Shown piece after piece: positions 9,926 through 20,525 of a stretch of DNA of 64,000 nucleotides. The translations under genes and the position numbers were made by a program. The stretch comes from Rana temporaria. Its lineage: Eukaryota; Chordata; Amphibia; Anura; Ranidae. Every line of letters begins with the position of its first letter. Position 1 is the first letter of the stretch. The DNA lies in assembly GCF_905171775.1 (NCBI RefSeq), contig NC_053494.1, forward strand, positions 50,998,511 to 51,062,510, given 5' to 3'. The notes under the pieces are model-generated. The model saw nothing but the letters and a program-made list of their open reading frames with translations, was not told the origin of the DNA and did no database searches.

Positions 9926-11870
9926 AGGCAAGTAGGTGTTTTGTTTTGTTTGGTTGGTTTTCTTTATCTCTTAGCAGGTGCAATATGAGAAAAGGATGTC
10001 ATGGCAGCTGAATGTGTGGCGTGGTTGGTCTTTTAACGGTGGAAGAAAATACGGTTGAGATGGAAGTGTGGTATGTGTCCCTCTGGTATATTCCAGTTAC
10101 TAAGGTTAGCTGGAATACGGTAATGATTGCACTGCGGGTCGTCTCTGAGCAGGTGTGTCGCAGCTGGAGGCATGGTATGGTAAAAGGTCCCGCAGTGTTA
10201 CAAGTGGAACAAGTTGGAATTCTGGGTGCCGTCATAAGACCAACATAGGTTTTACATGTATATCTGATGTCTTCACATTTATATACTGTTTAGAAAGTTC
10301 AGATTGTGTTAGGAAATTTTCTCTTCCTGTTTAACACAGAATATGATGTCTGGGCATACAGCCAAGATAGTGAACACTGCTGATTGGAGGAAAGGCACAC
10401 ATCCCCTCTCATCATAGACAGAGACTTTCAGAGGACCAGCTCCCTGCTAATCTATTTAAAGCAACCTCCCCAGACAGAAAAGTCAGGCTGCTTTTATCTG
10501 ATGTTGCCGAGAATTTGTCAGGAGTTATCAGGCTGATAACAGAGGAGCTGTTCAGGCGAGAACTACAGGACTTAGCTCTTTGAAGAGAGATAACAAAACA
10601 CTGAAGATATATGTGCCCAGCTCAAATTTCATGAATTGGGTTTACATCCACTTTAAAGACTTCCTACAGGTACCTGAGCACCTCTTTACACTCGTATCTG
10701 TGTTTGTAAGCTGCTAGAACACTGGATAGGTTGGTTCAGGTTCAAATTAACCTATACCTACAATGACAATAAAATTCCGTCAATAAAAATCACTAAACTA
10801 AAGGTAGAACAGGAAAACATGGGCCATGAGTCTCAGCCAAAGATGCTTGTGGGTATGACCTTAAGGAGATTGTCCCCTTCAGCAGAGACCTTGCTATGGC
10901 CAGGTTCAGTCTTTAACCTTTCTAAATATCACTGAGGATGATGATTTTATTAAAGGAACATTATTATTACAGCACTTGCTTACTTTAAAGGACAACCCCA
11001 TATCAGCTGATGGCCTACTGTACCAATTACAATCAATGCTGGCACTGGGAGTTCTGCAGTTCACTACAGGGTTTGCTGTTGGCATGTGCAACCTTTTTTT
11101 CCCATAGGATCTAAGGAAAAAGCTGTCTACTTGAAATCCTAAAATCAGATTGTAATATTTTTGACAAGCCTACGGTTTCTGAAAAAAGCAGTTCAAAGCA
11201 TTGAACACACTAACAGAACCAATGACTAGTTGCACTTTTTTTGTTTTTTAAAGATAGGAGTTGTCATTATGATTCCTTGATACTACCCCATTCCAAGTCA
11301 TTTTTAAAAGGAGTCCTATTTTAGAGGTTTGTTAGTGGATACCTGTTCATTTAAAACATTTATCCAGCTCTATTTTAAATGTGTTGCTGTGCTTTGGCTT
11401 TAAACTTTCAAATACATATGTTTCTAAATTGTACATTTTCTTTCCAGGAAAACATTTAGATGCTAATAACAAATATCCTGCAGTGACAATAATACATTTA
11501 CTGGATAGGTCCATAGAGAAACATAAAAAAGTCTCCAAATGCGTAAGAGGAAATTCATAGTTTATAAACATTGTTAATGTAGAATTCTATACATGGAGGA
11601 AATAGTCTGTCTTATTGGCGGCTGAAGTATTTTGATTGCCAAGCATGTAGCAGAAATTACACACTTGTATTCTCTGTACGTGACTGAACCAGATTTAGAG
11701 ATCTAAAATATTTTAATGAGATGATTTCACCCTTACTTAAAGATCCTTACATAAAAAGTATTTTCCATGCATTGAGTGCAAAGCCTATATGCATGATAGT
11801 TTATCAAAAGGGATTTATTTACTACAGGGATCAGATTGACTAAAGGAGTACTCTACTGAAGCAGAGAATA
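9926..11870. other. No gene seen; one decayed repeat
   Basis: About 10410-10620 contains TTTTATCTGATGTTG and GATAACAGAGGAGCTG, which resemble TTTATCTGATGGTGTC and AATAGCAGAGGAATG at about 34045-34105, so both are copies of an old interspersed repeat. The remainder is AT-rich without recognisable coding potential. Confidence 0.45.
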
Positions 11871-13522
11871 AAGGGCGAAGGAATAAACCTGAGGACTTTT
11901 AAGGTGTCAATTAAAAAAATAGATTACAATTGATAAAATTTAATAAATGTAATCAACTTCTTGATTGATTTCCTATTAATAGGTAAGCCCTGTTACTATT
12001 TTTATCAAGTCCATCCATGGCATTGAATTTCTGTCTACGTACTTCTGTTTTTAGATTCAATCTACTTCATCCTCATTGGAAATGATAAAGTATACACATT
12101 CCCGATGATGAAATACTTTGATGTATGCAAATCCGTGATTCCTTGGATATCCAGCGTACCCTATTTTCCTATTTGCCATTTTCTCATGAACATCTCTAGT
12201 AACGAGATAATATAAATTGATCCAACTTCATAAAAGCCATATAGGTAATTATTATTTATTCACTCTGAAAAAGTCCTGTAGATTAAGACTAGGGACTTCT
12301 TCACCTTTCTTAAATGTTTAATATTTCCTAACAGGAAACAAATCTCATATTAAATGTCCCTTCTGCGATTCCCGTGAAATCAATTAATAAGGCGTCTACT
12401 GAAATTACGTAGGACTTACTGTGTCCATTTTATCAAACCTAGGTCTAAATATATCCAGTAGGTCCATCTTTGCTTTAATGTTCATACTGTTCTAAAATTA
12501 TATTATGTTAACTTTGATATTTTTGTAAAATTAAATATGTATACGATTGTATGCCAATTGTGTGACAGATGCAATATTCTGTCAAAAATGTTATATAACT
12601 CATTCCTGTCTTTGGCATTTTTAGCATATACCGGTAATACAGTACACCAGAATCTCCTGATAAAGCTTTTTGAAGCAAAACATGTAGAGTGGAAGGGCCA
12701 GATTCACAGAAGAAATCCGCCAGAGTATCTACTGATACTCCGGCGTATTTTCAAATTTGCTGCGTCGTATCTTAATTTGTGATTCACAAACAAGATACAA
12801 CGGCATTTGGCTAAGATCCGACAGGCTTACGGCTTCGTACGCCTTCGGATCTTAGGATGCAATACTTCGGCCGCCGCTGAGTGGAGTTTGCGTCGTTTTC
12901 CAGCGTCGGGTATGCAAATTAGCTTTTACGGCGATCCACGAAGCTACTCGCGTGCGTTACGTCGTTTTTTCCCGTCGCAAAGTTAAGCAATCTTTTTCAT
13001 GGCTTAACTTTACACAAGCCATGTTAAAGTATGGCCGTCGTTCCCGCGTCAAATTTTAATTTTTTCGTCGTGAGTACGTTACGCACGTCGCCATTCACAA
13101 ACATGTCGGGGCGCCGTAATTTCGTGCAAAGCACGTCGGGATATTTACTAACGGAGCATGCGCAGAACGTTCGGCGCGGGAGCGCGCCTAATTTAAATGG
13201 TACACGCCCCATTTGAATTAGGCGGGCTTGCGCCGGACGTCTTTACGTTATTCCACCGCAAGTTTATACTCAAGTGCTTTGTGAATCAAGCACTTACAAG
13301 AAAAACTTGCGGCGGTGTAACGTAAAGACGATACGTTACGCCGCCTCATTTGTACCTGAATCTGGCCCGAAGTGTCTATATATGCCCTGAAAATAACAAA
13401 TTATATAATAAGGAATTTTTATCATGTTTTTTTGTTGTAATAAAATGTATTAAATGTTATCAATTGTAATCAATTTTTTTTAATTGACACCTTAGAAGTC
13501 CCCAGGTTTGTTCCTTCCCCTC
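11871..13522. mobile_element. Unclassified foldback element, ~85-bp arms
   Basis: The left arm (11871-11956) contains AAGGTGTCAATTAAAAAAAT and GATTACAATTGATAA. The right arm (13434-13522) contains the reverse complements TTATCAATTGTAATCAA and AATTGACACCTTAGAAG. The outer sequences also pair, AAGGAATAAACCTGAGGAC with GTCCCCAGGTTTGTTCCTT. The interior of about 1.5 kb has no transposase that I can see and has been invaded by the element at 12695-13368. I found no convincing target duplication. Confidence 0.65.
12695..13368. mobile_element. GGGCCAGATTC-ended CpG-rich element, copy 1
   Basis: The ends are GGGCCAGATTCACAG and, reversed, GGGCCAGATTCAGGTAC. A 3-bp target duplication, GAA, flanks it (12692-12694 and 13369-13371). 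The interior is strikingly CpG-rich (GGCCGCCGCTGAG, CGTCGTTCCCGCGTC) compared with its AT-rich surroundings. It shares the core GTATGGCCGTCGTTCCCGCG with copies at 51076-51820 and 53573-54306. It has no transposase and is non-autonomous. The 3-bp duplication would fit PIF/Harbinger, but the two clean duplications in this window (GAA, TTT) do not match the usual TWA, so I leave the superfamily open. Confidence 0.8.
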
Positions 13523-13929
13523 TTTTTCTTATGATATATTGGGATGTGATGTATTTTCTGATCTTTTTGCCCTTACCTTTAAAAAATTAAGCAGAGAATG
13601 CTTACTTAGCTTAGTAATTACAGTATTGTTGAATTGTTGTTTTGAATTTCCTGTATATAGACTTTCATAGTGTGCTTATGGGGACATTTCTATTTACATT
13701 GTTCACTATCAATATTTGAGCACTTTATTTATCAAGTTTTTACGTATTTATTAATTTCTCACATATTTTTTTATTTTTTAAATTATATATTTTGATTATC
13801 GCTACACTTTTTTTGTTTCCACATTGTTGCAATTTGTCTACTTGGTGTGTCAGCAGCTTACCCTTAAGGCAGCCCAGAATTATTCTGTATACCATTATCC
13901 ACCTTACCCACTGTTCAGCGTCTGCCAAT

Positions 13930-14451
13930 CCTCTCCTGCAATCCCTACACTTCAATACTATACTAACCACAACATACAAAGCCATTCACAACTCTGCCCC
14001 AAGCTACATCACCAATCTTGTCTCCAAAAATTACCCAAACCGTCCTCTATGCTCCTCCCAAGACCCCCTACTCTCAAGCTCCCTCGTCTCCTCCTCCCAT
14101 GCTCGTCTCCAGGATTTCTCCAGAGCCTCTCCCATCCTCTGGAACTCACTATCTCATCCTGTCCAGCTATCCCCTTGCTACCTTCAGGCGATCCCTGAAA
14201 ACTCATCTCTTCAGAGAAGCCTATCCCGTCTCCAACTAATCTTTTACCACTTCCATCAGCTCATTGCCCACAGTTACAACCTTTTGTACCACCTGCCCCA
14301 CCCTATTAGATTGAAAGCTCTTCTAAACAGGGTCCTCTTAATCCTCTTGGTTTGTTTTTGTATTTTAACTGCATTGTCTCCCTTTTATATTGTAAAGTGC
14401 TGCGTAAACTGTTGGCGCGATATAAATCCTGTATAACAATAATGATAATAA
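13930..14451 (+). pseudogene. LINE 3' fragment (L2/CR1-like C-terminus)
   Basis: The peptide contains YKAIHNSAPSYITNLVSK, then SHARLQDFSRASPILWNSLS, and in another frame RRSLKTHLFREAYPVSN. This is the standard post-RT tail of L2/CR1-type LINEs: the xAPxYI, LWNSLP and SLKTHLF blocks in order. The frame change between the second and third blocks shows it is inactive. It ends in GTAAAGTGCTGCGTAAACTG followed by TTGGCGCGATATAAATCCTG and an AATAATGAT microsatellite-like tail, typical of the 3' end. Only the last few hundred bases were inserted, as expected of 5'-truncated LINE copies. Confidence 0.78.
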
Positions 14452-15599
14452 TGTACTTCTGTCAGCTGGTTGTTTCCAACTTTTTCTTGACCATGCACCT
14501 AAGTACCTGCATCTGTCAGCTTGCCTGCCAGTGGCAGAACTACCAGAGTTGCAAAGGTTGCACCTGCGCAGTCACTTGTACAGTGCCTGTGGGCAGTTTT
14601 TAACCTTAGATTACTGTGAGCCCTCCTGGGTTGTCCATGATGGTCAAAGCTCACAGGAGGTAGATTGATGACACTAGCCCATATTAACCAACCCTGAAAA
14701 GGAGTAAAGACCGGAGCCTGTGAGCAGTGAGTCTGCAGTGGAAAGCTCTAGAGTAAAGTAAGCATTGCGACCAGAGCTTTTTTTTATTTTCAAAACGCTA
14801 GGCTACTTATTTGTATGTTTTAAGTAAAAGGTGGAGTTGGACTTTAACATAATATTTTTTGGTTTTAAACATTTATGTGTGAGTTTTTCATTTACATAAT
14901 AAAAAAATAGGACAAATTCCCTCTATTGTAAAATTTTTGACTCACGTTTCTAGAGCTACAAGCCTTGTATGAGGATAATCTAGAGCCACATGGGATTTGT
15001 GGAAGCTTTATAATGTCCATCATCTGGCTGGTGAAGGAAAATCATTGTAATGTTACTTGGAAAAGCCTAATTTAAAATACCATTTATTTTACAGGCAATG
15101 ACTTTTGTGAAGCAAGCAGTATAATAAATTAATCTCAGGAAAGTCATTGTGAATACATAATACATGTATATAACACCTTCCACTGGATACAAGATACAAT
15201 TTCTTATAATAATTCACTAATCACTAAGAATCAGCTTACATTTTATCTATGCATGCTTGGCACATTTAATTATAAATGGGCTGAACTGATGATGGACATA
15301 GTCATGGGACAATAACAATAATATTTTATCATGTAGCACGCTGTAATATAAAGGATGAAAATGCCAATGTGTTAAAAAATATATATTTATTAAGTATGAA
15401 TGTTCATAACAGAGCTGCATGGTACATTTGCGTTAAAACAATAAAATATTATAGCCGTTACAAAATAGATACTTTAAAACAAGCCCTTTCTGACTTCTGT
15501 AGCTGCAGGTACAGTGCAATAATTCATAAACAAAATTCATACACAAACGTGGTTCAAGTAGCTCACACAACCAGCTCAGCCCACTCTAATTCCACCTCC
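14452..15599. other. No gene seen
   Basis: AT-rich sequence. A weak hairpin near 14617-14662 pairs CCTCCTG with CAGGAGG. No coding evidence. Confidence 0.45.
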
Positions 15600-15607
15600 C
15601 AAAGACC

Positions 15608-15952
15608 TAGGGTGACCACGTGTCCCGAATTGCCCAGGACAGTCCCACATTTTGCAGGTCTGTCCCTGGCACATTCATTCCAGGACAATACAGTGTCCTG
15701 GAATTAAACTGACAGAGCCCCCCCCCCCCGGGCCAATCTGATGCCCCAAAAAAGGCCCCCACATCACCGCTTTACTCACTGACAGTACTTGTCCTGGCCG
15801 GGAATGTCTGGAGGAGAACAATCCTGCCCCCTGCTTGTGATTGGAGAAATCATAAATCCCGCCTCACTGTGCTGTGATTTGTTACAGCACAAGCTGATTT
15901 TTGGGAAAGGGAGGGTGTCCCTGAATGGTAGTTTGGAAATGTGGTCACCCTA
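15608..15952. mobile_element. Short non-autonomous hAT element
   Basis: The termini are TAGGGTGACCACG and GTGGTCACCCTA, perfect inverted repeats of 12 bp. They are flanked by an exact 8-bp duplication, CAAAGACC (15600-15607 and 15953-15960). An 8-bp duplication is the hallmark of hAT transposition. The 345-bp interior has no transposase and carries a poly(C) run at about 15718-15729. Confidence 0.9.
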
Positions 15953-16259
15953 CAAAGACCTGCTTTGTGTTTTTATTAAAGATTAGAAAACAGCTGAATT
16001 ACTACTGGGTGGGGGAGCAGAAGTATTAGGGTGGCAAGAAATGCAACGGTGAAGCTCTATTCATATAAATTAATTTAAAACGTGCTGTCAAAGGAATGTA
16101 ATTGGTCTCTTCTTCAATCACATAGTTTCCTCTGCAGTGGACTGGCTCCACATCATGACCTGCATTTTACGAATGGAACATAAAAGGCAGGCACAATGGA
16201 GGTTAAGGATGACATTTGTAGGAGGATTGACCCAGTTTCCAAGAGTGTGCCCTCCTTAA

Positions 16260-17184
16260 CCACTTGCCTAAGAAGGCACTTACACCTCCTTCCTGCCCAA
16301 GCCATTTTTCAGCATTCAGAGCTGTCACATTTTGAATGACAATTGTGCAGTCATGTAACACTGTACCCAGACAAGTGTTTTATCACTTTCTTCACACAAA
16401 TTCTTTTGGTGGTATTTAATTACTGCTGTTTTTTTTTTATAAAAAAAAAAAAAGACCCAACATTTTTAAAACAGATATGTTTTTTACTTAGTTTCTGTCA
16501 ATAAATTTTGTAACTAAGTAATTTTTCACCTTCACTGATGAGCGCTGATGAGGTGGCACTGATGGGCACTGACAGGCTGAACTGGTGAGCATTGATTAGA
16601 TGGCACTTATGGGCACTGATGAGGTGGCACTTACAGGCACTGATTAGGTGGCACTGATGAGGAGGCACTAATAAGCCGCACTTATGGGCACTGATAGGTG
16701 GCACTGATATGTGGCATTGGTGAGCACTGATAGGTGGCACTGATGGGCACTGTTAGGCGACACTGGTAAGCACTAAAAGGCAGGACTGGTGGGCACTGAT
16801 AGGCAGCATGGATAGGCAGTACTGATGGGCATTGATGGGTGGCACTTGTGGGCTGTGGTGGGCACTGATTGGTGTCACTGGTGGGCAATGGTGGGCAGTG
16901 TTTGGTGACACTTAAGTGCTATACTGTAATCGGGGTACTGTCAGTGTGAGGCGAGGAGAGCTGATTACCGGCATCTCCGTGTTTACATGTGATTGGCTGT
17001 GTTTACAGAGATCAGGGTAGCGTTGTGTCCTAGCAACACAGTGCCACACCCCCGCTTTCTATGGGGGCATTCTGTAAAGGGGAGAAGCCAGGAGCACCAG
17101 CAGGGGACCAGAGAAGAGGAGGTTTGGGGCCGTTTGGAGCACCTGTTTTTTTTATTTTGTTTTTTATTTACATTTACAGTAACT
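16260..17184 (+). mobile_element. TTAA-flanked CCACTTGCC-type element, degenerate
   Basis: It begins CCACTTGCCTAAG directly after TTAA (16256-16259). It then follows the order seen in the better copy at 17189: CATTTTGAATGACAATTG, then TTTTGGTGGTATTTAATTA, then a T/A run. The central part has been replaced or expanded by a GGCACTGATGGGCACTGA array (16535-16910). The far end is not clear and may run up to the next element at 17189. Confidence 0.6.
16535..16910. repeat. GGCACTGATRGG-type short tandem array
   Basis: About 20 imperfect copies of an ~18-20 bp motif built from GGCACTGAT and GGGCACTGA, with frequent GGTGGCACTGATG. Because the units vary, frames are open only by chance; the reverse strand reads SVPISA-like repeats. 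It is not a CRISPR array, since no regular repeat/spacer alternation exists. Confidence 0.8.
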
Positions 17185-17188
17185 TTAA

Positions 17189-18130
17189 CCACTTGCTTAC
17201 CGGGCATATATACCCCCTTCCTGCCCAGGTGAAATTTCAGCTTTCAGCACTGTCACGCTTTGAATGACAATTCGGTCGTGCAAAGTGGCTCCCAAACAAA
17301 ATTGTAATCCTTTTTTTCCCACAAATAGAGCTTTCTTTTGGTGGTATTTGATCACCTCCGTTTTTTATTTTTTGCGCTATAAATAAAAATAGAGCAACAA
17401 TTTTGAAAAAAAACTAAATTTTTTACTTTTTGCTATAATAAATATCCAATAATAAAGTCTGATATGTATTCTTCTACATATTTTTGGTAAAAATAAAAAT
17501 CGCAATAAGCGTATAGTGATTGGTTTGCGCAAACGTTATAGCGTCTACAAAATAGGGGATAGAATTCTGCCATTTTTTTTTTATTATTTTTTTTTTTTTT
17601 TACTAGTAATGGCGGCGATCTGCGATTTTTTTTCAATACTGCGATATTGCGGCGGACACATCGGACACTTTTGACACATTTTTGGGACCATTTACATTTA
17701 TACAGCGAACAATGATATAAATATGCACTATTTACTGTAGAAATGTGACTGGCAGGGAAGGGGTTAACACAAGGGGGCGAGGAAGGGGTTAATGTATTCC
17801 CTAATTAGTGATTCTTACTGTGGGGGAGGGGGGTGACTGGGGGAGGTGACCGATAGTTGACCCTATGTACAAGGGACACACCATCAGTCTCCTCTCCCTG
17901 ACAGGACGTGGAGCTCTGTGTTTACACAGAGAGCTCCAAGTCCCTGTCTCCGTAAAAACGCAGATCGTGGGTGCCTGGCAGGCATCGCGGCCACCAGGCA
18001 TGCGCATCGGCACCTGACTGACACAGCGGGCATGCTCGCCACCGACGGCGCTCGCGCGCCCCCCAGTGGCCTGGAGGCCGGAGGCTGTATATAGACGGCC
18101 TCCTGGCAATTCAGTGCGGGCGGGAAGAGG
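17189..18130 (+). mobile_element. TTAA-flanked CCACTTGC element, near complete
   Basis: TTAA at 17185-17188 and again at 18131-18134 flank termini CCACTTGCTTACCGGGC and, reversed, CCTCTTCCCGCCCGCAC. Internal landmarks shared with the other copies are TTTGGTGGTATTTGATCACC, TTGCGCTATAAATAAAAAT and CTCTCCCTGACAG. The TTAA duplication suggests a Kolobok- or piggyBac-like mechanism (inference). No transposase. Other copies in this window: 16260, 18570 and, reversed, 29040, 32322 and 43850. Confidence 0.8.
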
Positions 18131-18212
18131 TTAAATTGTGCAATTGCATTGAACACATCGGGGATAAGATCTTCTTTCTTCCTAATGTACATCAAGTAGC
18201 CCAGTTACTATA

Positions 18213-18256
18213 AGATAGATACATACATACAGTACATACATAAATACATACACAGG
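18213..18256. repeat. (TACA)n microsatellite, imperfect
   Basis: ATACATACATACAGTACATA and continuing TACA words; about ten tetranucleotide units. Confidence 0.8.
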
Positions 18257-18483
18257 TGCTATAGTAAACACAAGTACACACAACAGCACCAGCATATACC
18301 CAACTACAGTAGCACACAGTCATTATTTTTTTACAGGAGGCAGTATGCTGCATCTGGGATTCCCAAGAGGGATAAAGATTCCCTAAAACAAATAGTTACA
18401 GAATAATGTTAATATGCAGTATGGTCCAATCAAAAGAGAGATCAAGGGACCTTAGAATGAGAGTTTTTTCAGCTCATGAAGCT

Positions 18484-18545
18484 TACATAGTTACATAGTC
18501 AGGTTGAAAAAAGACATGTTAATCAAGTTCACCAAAGGTCCATAG
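18484..18545 (-). repeat. CR1-like LINE 3' terminus fragment
   Basis: TTACATAGTTACATAGTCAG followed by GTTGAAAAAAGACA is the reverse complement of the CR1-like 3' end seen at 1185-1228, which has TTTTTTCAACTTCACC and ACTATGTAAC. Only the last ~60 bp are present. Confidence 0.75.
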
Positions 18546-18569
18546 AGCTCAACCAAATGCTGGGCTCTT

Positions 18570-18785
18570 TCGCCCCCTTCCTTCCCAGACCAATTTTTTA
18601 GCTTTCAGCGCTCTCGCATTTTCAATGACAATTGCACGGTCATGCTACACTGTAAACAAAAAATGAAATTTTTATCATTTTGTTCACACAATTAGAGCTT
18701 TATTTTGGTGGTATTTATTGACGATTGGAAAAAATCCAATAAAATCTAATTTGGTCATAAATTTAAGCAAAAATGTATTCTACTA
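18570..18785 (+). repeat. Fragment of the CCACTTGC TTAA element
   Basis: CCTTCCTTCCCAGACCAATT, TTTTCAATGACAATTGCACG and TTTATTTTGGTGGTATTTAT follow the same order as 17210-17355. Both ends are lost; the Tc1/mariner relic starts at about 18786. Confidence 0.7.
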
Positions 18786-19643
18786 CATGCTGACAGCCTT
18801 AAAACTTTCCTTCACTGGAACTAAGGGGCCAAGCCTAACCCCTGACAATTAACCCAACACCAAAATTCCCCCTCCACCAATGATTTGGACCAGTACACAA
18901 AACAAGGTCCATAAAGACATGGATGAGCGAGTTTGGGGTAAAGGAACTTGACTGGTCTGCACATAGTCTTGACTTCAACAGGATAGAACACCTTTGGGAT
19001 GAATTAGAGTGGAGACTGCGAGCCAGGCCTTCTCATCCAACATAAGTGCCTGACCTCACAAATGCGATTCTGGAAGAATGGTCAAACATTCCCATAGACA
19101 CACTCCTAAACCTTGTGAGCAGTCTTCCCAGAAGAGTTGAAGCTGTTATAGCTGCAAAGGGTGGGCTAACTCAATAATTGAACCCTACTGCCGTTGTGAG
19201 TCGTTTTTTTTTCTCCTCCACTCTCCCTGGCAATTTAAGATGGGCCGTTCGGTACAGTGTCAGCCTTTTTTTTTCCCCTCCCCTTTTTTTTCTTTCTTTT
19301 TTTTTCCCCCTTTTTTCTTCTTTTCTTTTCTATTCTCCAGCTTAGTACTAGATAGTAGCGGACAATATCCCGAGATGTGATGTTTCCCTCTGCTATCTTT
19401 TGTTATAAGATATAAAGGTGCTTATTTTCAGAGTATGTATTGTTAGGTTTTGATTATTGATTAGCGTGTGATACTCACGTATCCTGGTTGTATTTTATAC
19501 TCTGATATTTCTATTTCTATTTCAAAATAAAAAGATTTGAACTAAAAAAAAAAAAAATTGAACCCTACGAACTAAGATTGGGGTGCCATTAAAGTTTATG
19601 TGCATGTAAAGGCAGGCGTCCCAATAGTTTTTACAGTATAGTG
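18786..19643 (+). pseudogene. Tc1/mariner transposase relic, second family
   Basis: At 18786-18880 FTGTKGPSLTP-like sequence is seen. At about 18935-19180 the peptide LEWSAHSLDFNRIEHLWDEL includes the block equivalent to SPDLNPIEHLWDE, with the third catalytic acidic residue. It is followed by RLRARPSHPT and IPIDTLLNLVSSLPRRVEAV, which is the C-terminal half of a Tc1/mariner transposase. Stops disrupt it, and the N-terminal half is missing. The 3' terminus CCCAATAGTTTTTACAG ends at GTATAGTG before TA (19644-19645). The coding end and the 3' terminus are split by a retroposon (19189-19555). Confidence 0.85.
19189..19555 (+). mobile_element. Poly(A) retroposon insertion with exact TSD
   Basis: The 13-bp string AATTGAACCCTAC occurs at 19176-19188 and again at 19556-19568. 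Between them lies a ~365 bp insert ending in TTTCAAAATAAAAAG, ATTTGAACT and a run of 13 A. An AATAAA signal about 20 bp before a poly(A) tail, together with an exact target duplication, is the signature of LINE-machinery (target-primed) insertion. The 5' part is T/C-rich. It may be a 5'-truncated L1/Tx1-like 3' UTR; the family is not recognised. Confidence 0.85.
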
Positions 19644-19645
19644 TA

Positions 19646-20520
19646 CCTCATTAAACACCTTTTGATGCACAAGGAATGAATTTAGCTGATTTTAACTGAG
19701 ACTTTTAAAATTAAACAGTTTTTATAGATGAATGGATGAAATGTTTCCTGATTGCTGTATGTCTGAACAATGGCTACAGAAAACATTTGATTGTAATTAT
19801 TTCTGTCATTAGTGTCCTTAGTTGTTTAGTTCTTATTATGACTAAGATTAGATCACATTTCAGAAGCCATTGATGTCAGAAAGTACGTGTTTCCTAAGAG
19901 TATAAACTTGTTTTGTTCCGGAAATACTGTATATTATTTTCCTCTCTGTCAAGCTTTCCATCATGAAGAAGTTGTGCCTGTTAGTGAATAGGTTCTACTT
20001 CACTGCGGTATGTTCATTCCTATTTATTGTAATGGATATTACACACTTTCTGAAATGCCCAAATGGGAATTTCAAACCATGGAAAATATATGTCAGTCGC
20101 ATAAGGTTTTATATAAAATGATTGTGGAGGGATTAAATATAGGATGTGAAACCCACACAGCAGATTACCTGTTCATATGACAGCGGCTCAGTGTGAGTTT
20201 ATCCATGTGTGAAACGACTGCGTTGAAGAGACTCAGGAGATTTTCCTCCCATTGGTTGCTAATATTCTTTTTTACAGATGTATACTTTATTGTTATCTTG
20301 CAGCAAGGCTCTAAAAATATGATTTTTACAGCAGCGGGCTTGTTTAACATTGTGTAAATATTGCTTATGGGAAATAAAATATTTGGGTGGGCTCTGCAGT
20401 TCATTAACTGGTAATCCATAAGTTGAAATGTCAGTGAGAATAACTTGTTATATTTCAATGTGAAAGTCCAATTAAAATGAACTGTCATTGAAGTAAAAAA
20501 AATAAAAAAAAAGAATAGAG
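19646..20520. other. No gene seen
   Basis: AT-rich, unique-looking sequence between the Tc1/mariner relic and the minisatellite. Confidence 0.45.
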
Positions 20521-20525
20521 AGAAT

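Noticed and set aside
16535..16910. CRISPR-like or zinc-finger-like repeat
   Set aside because: Irregular 18-20 bp tandem words without spacers; no C2H2 spacing in any frame.
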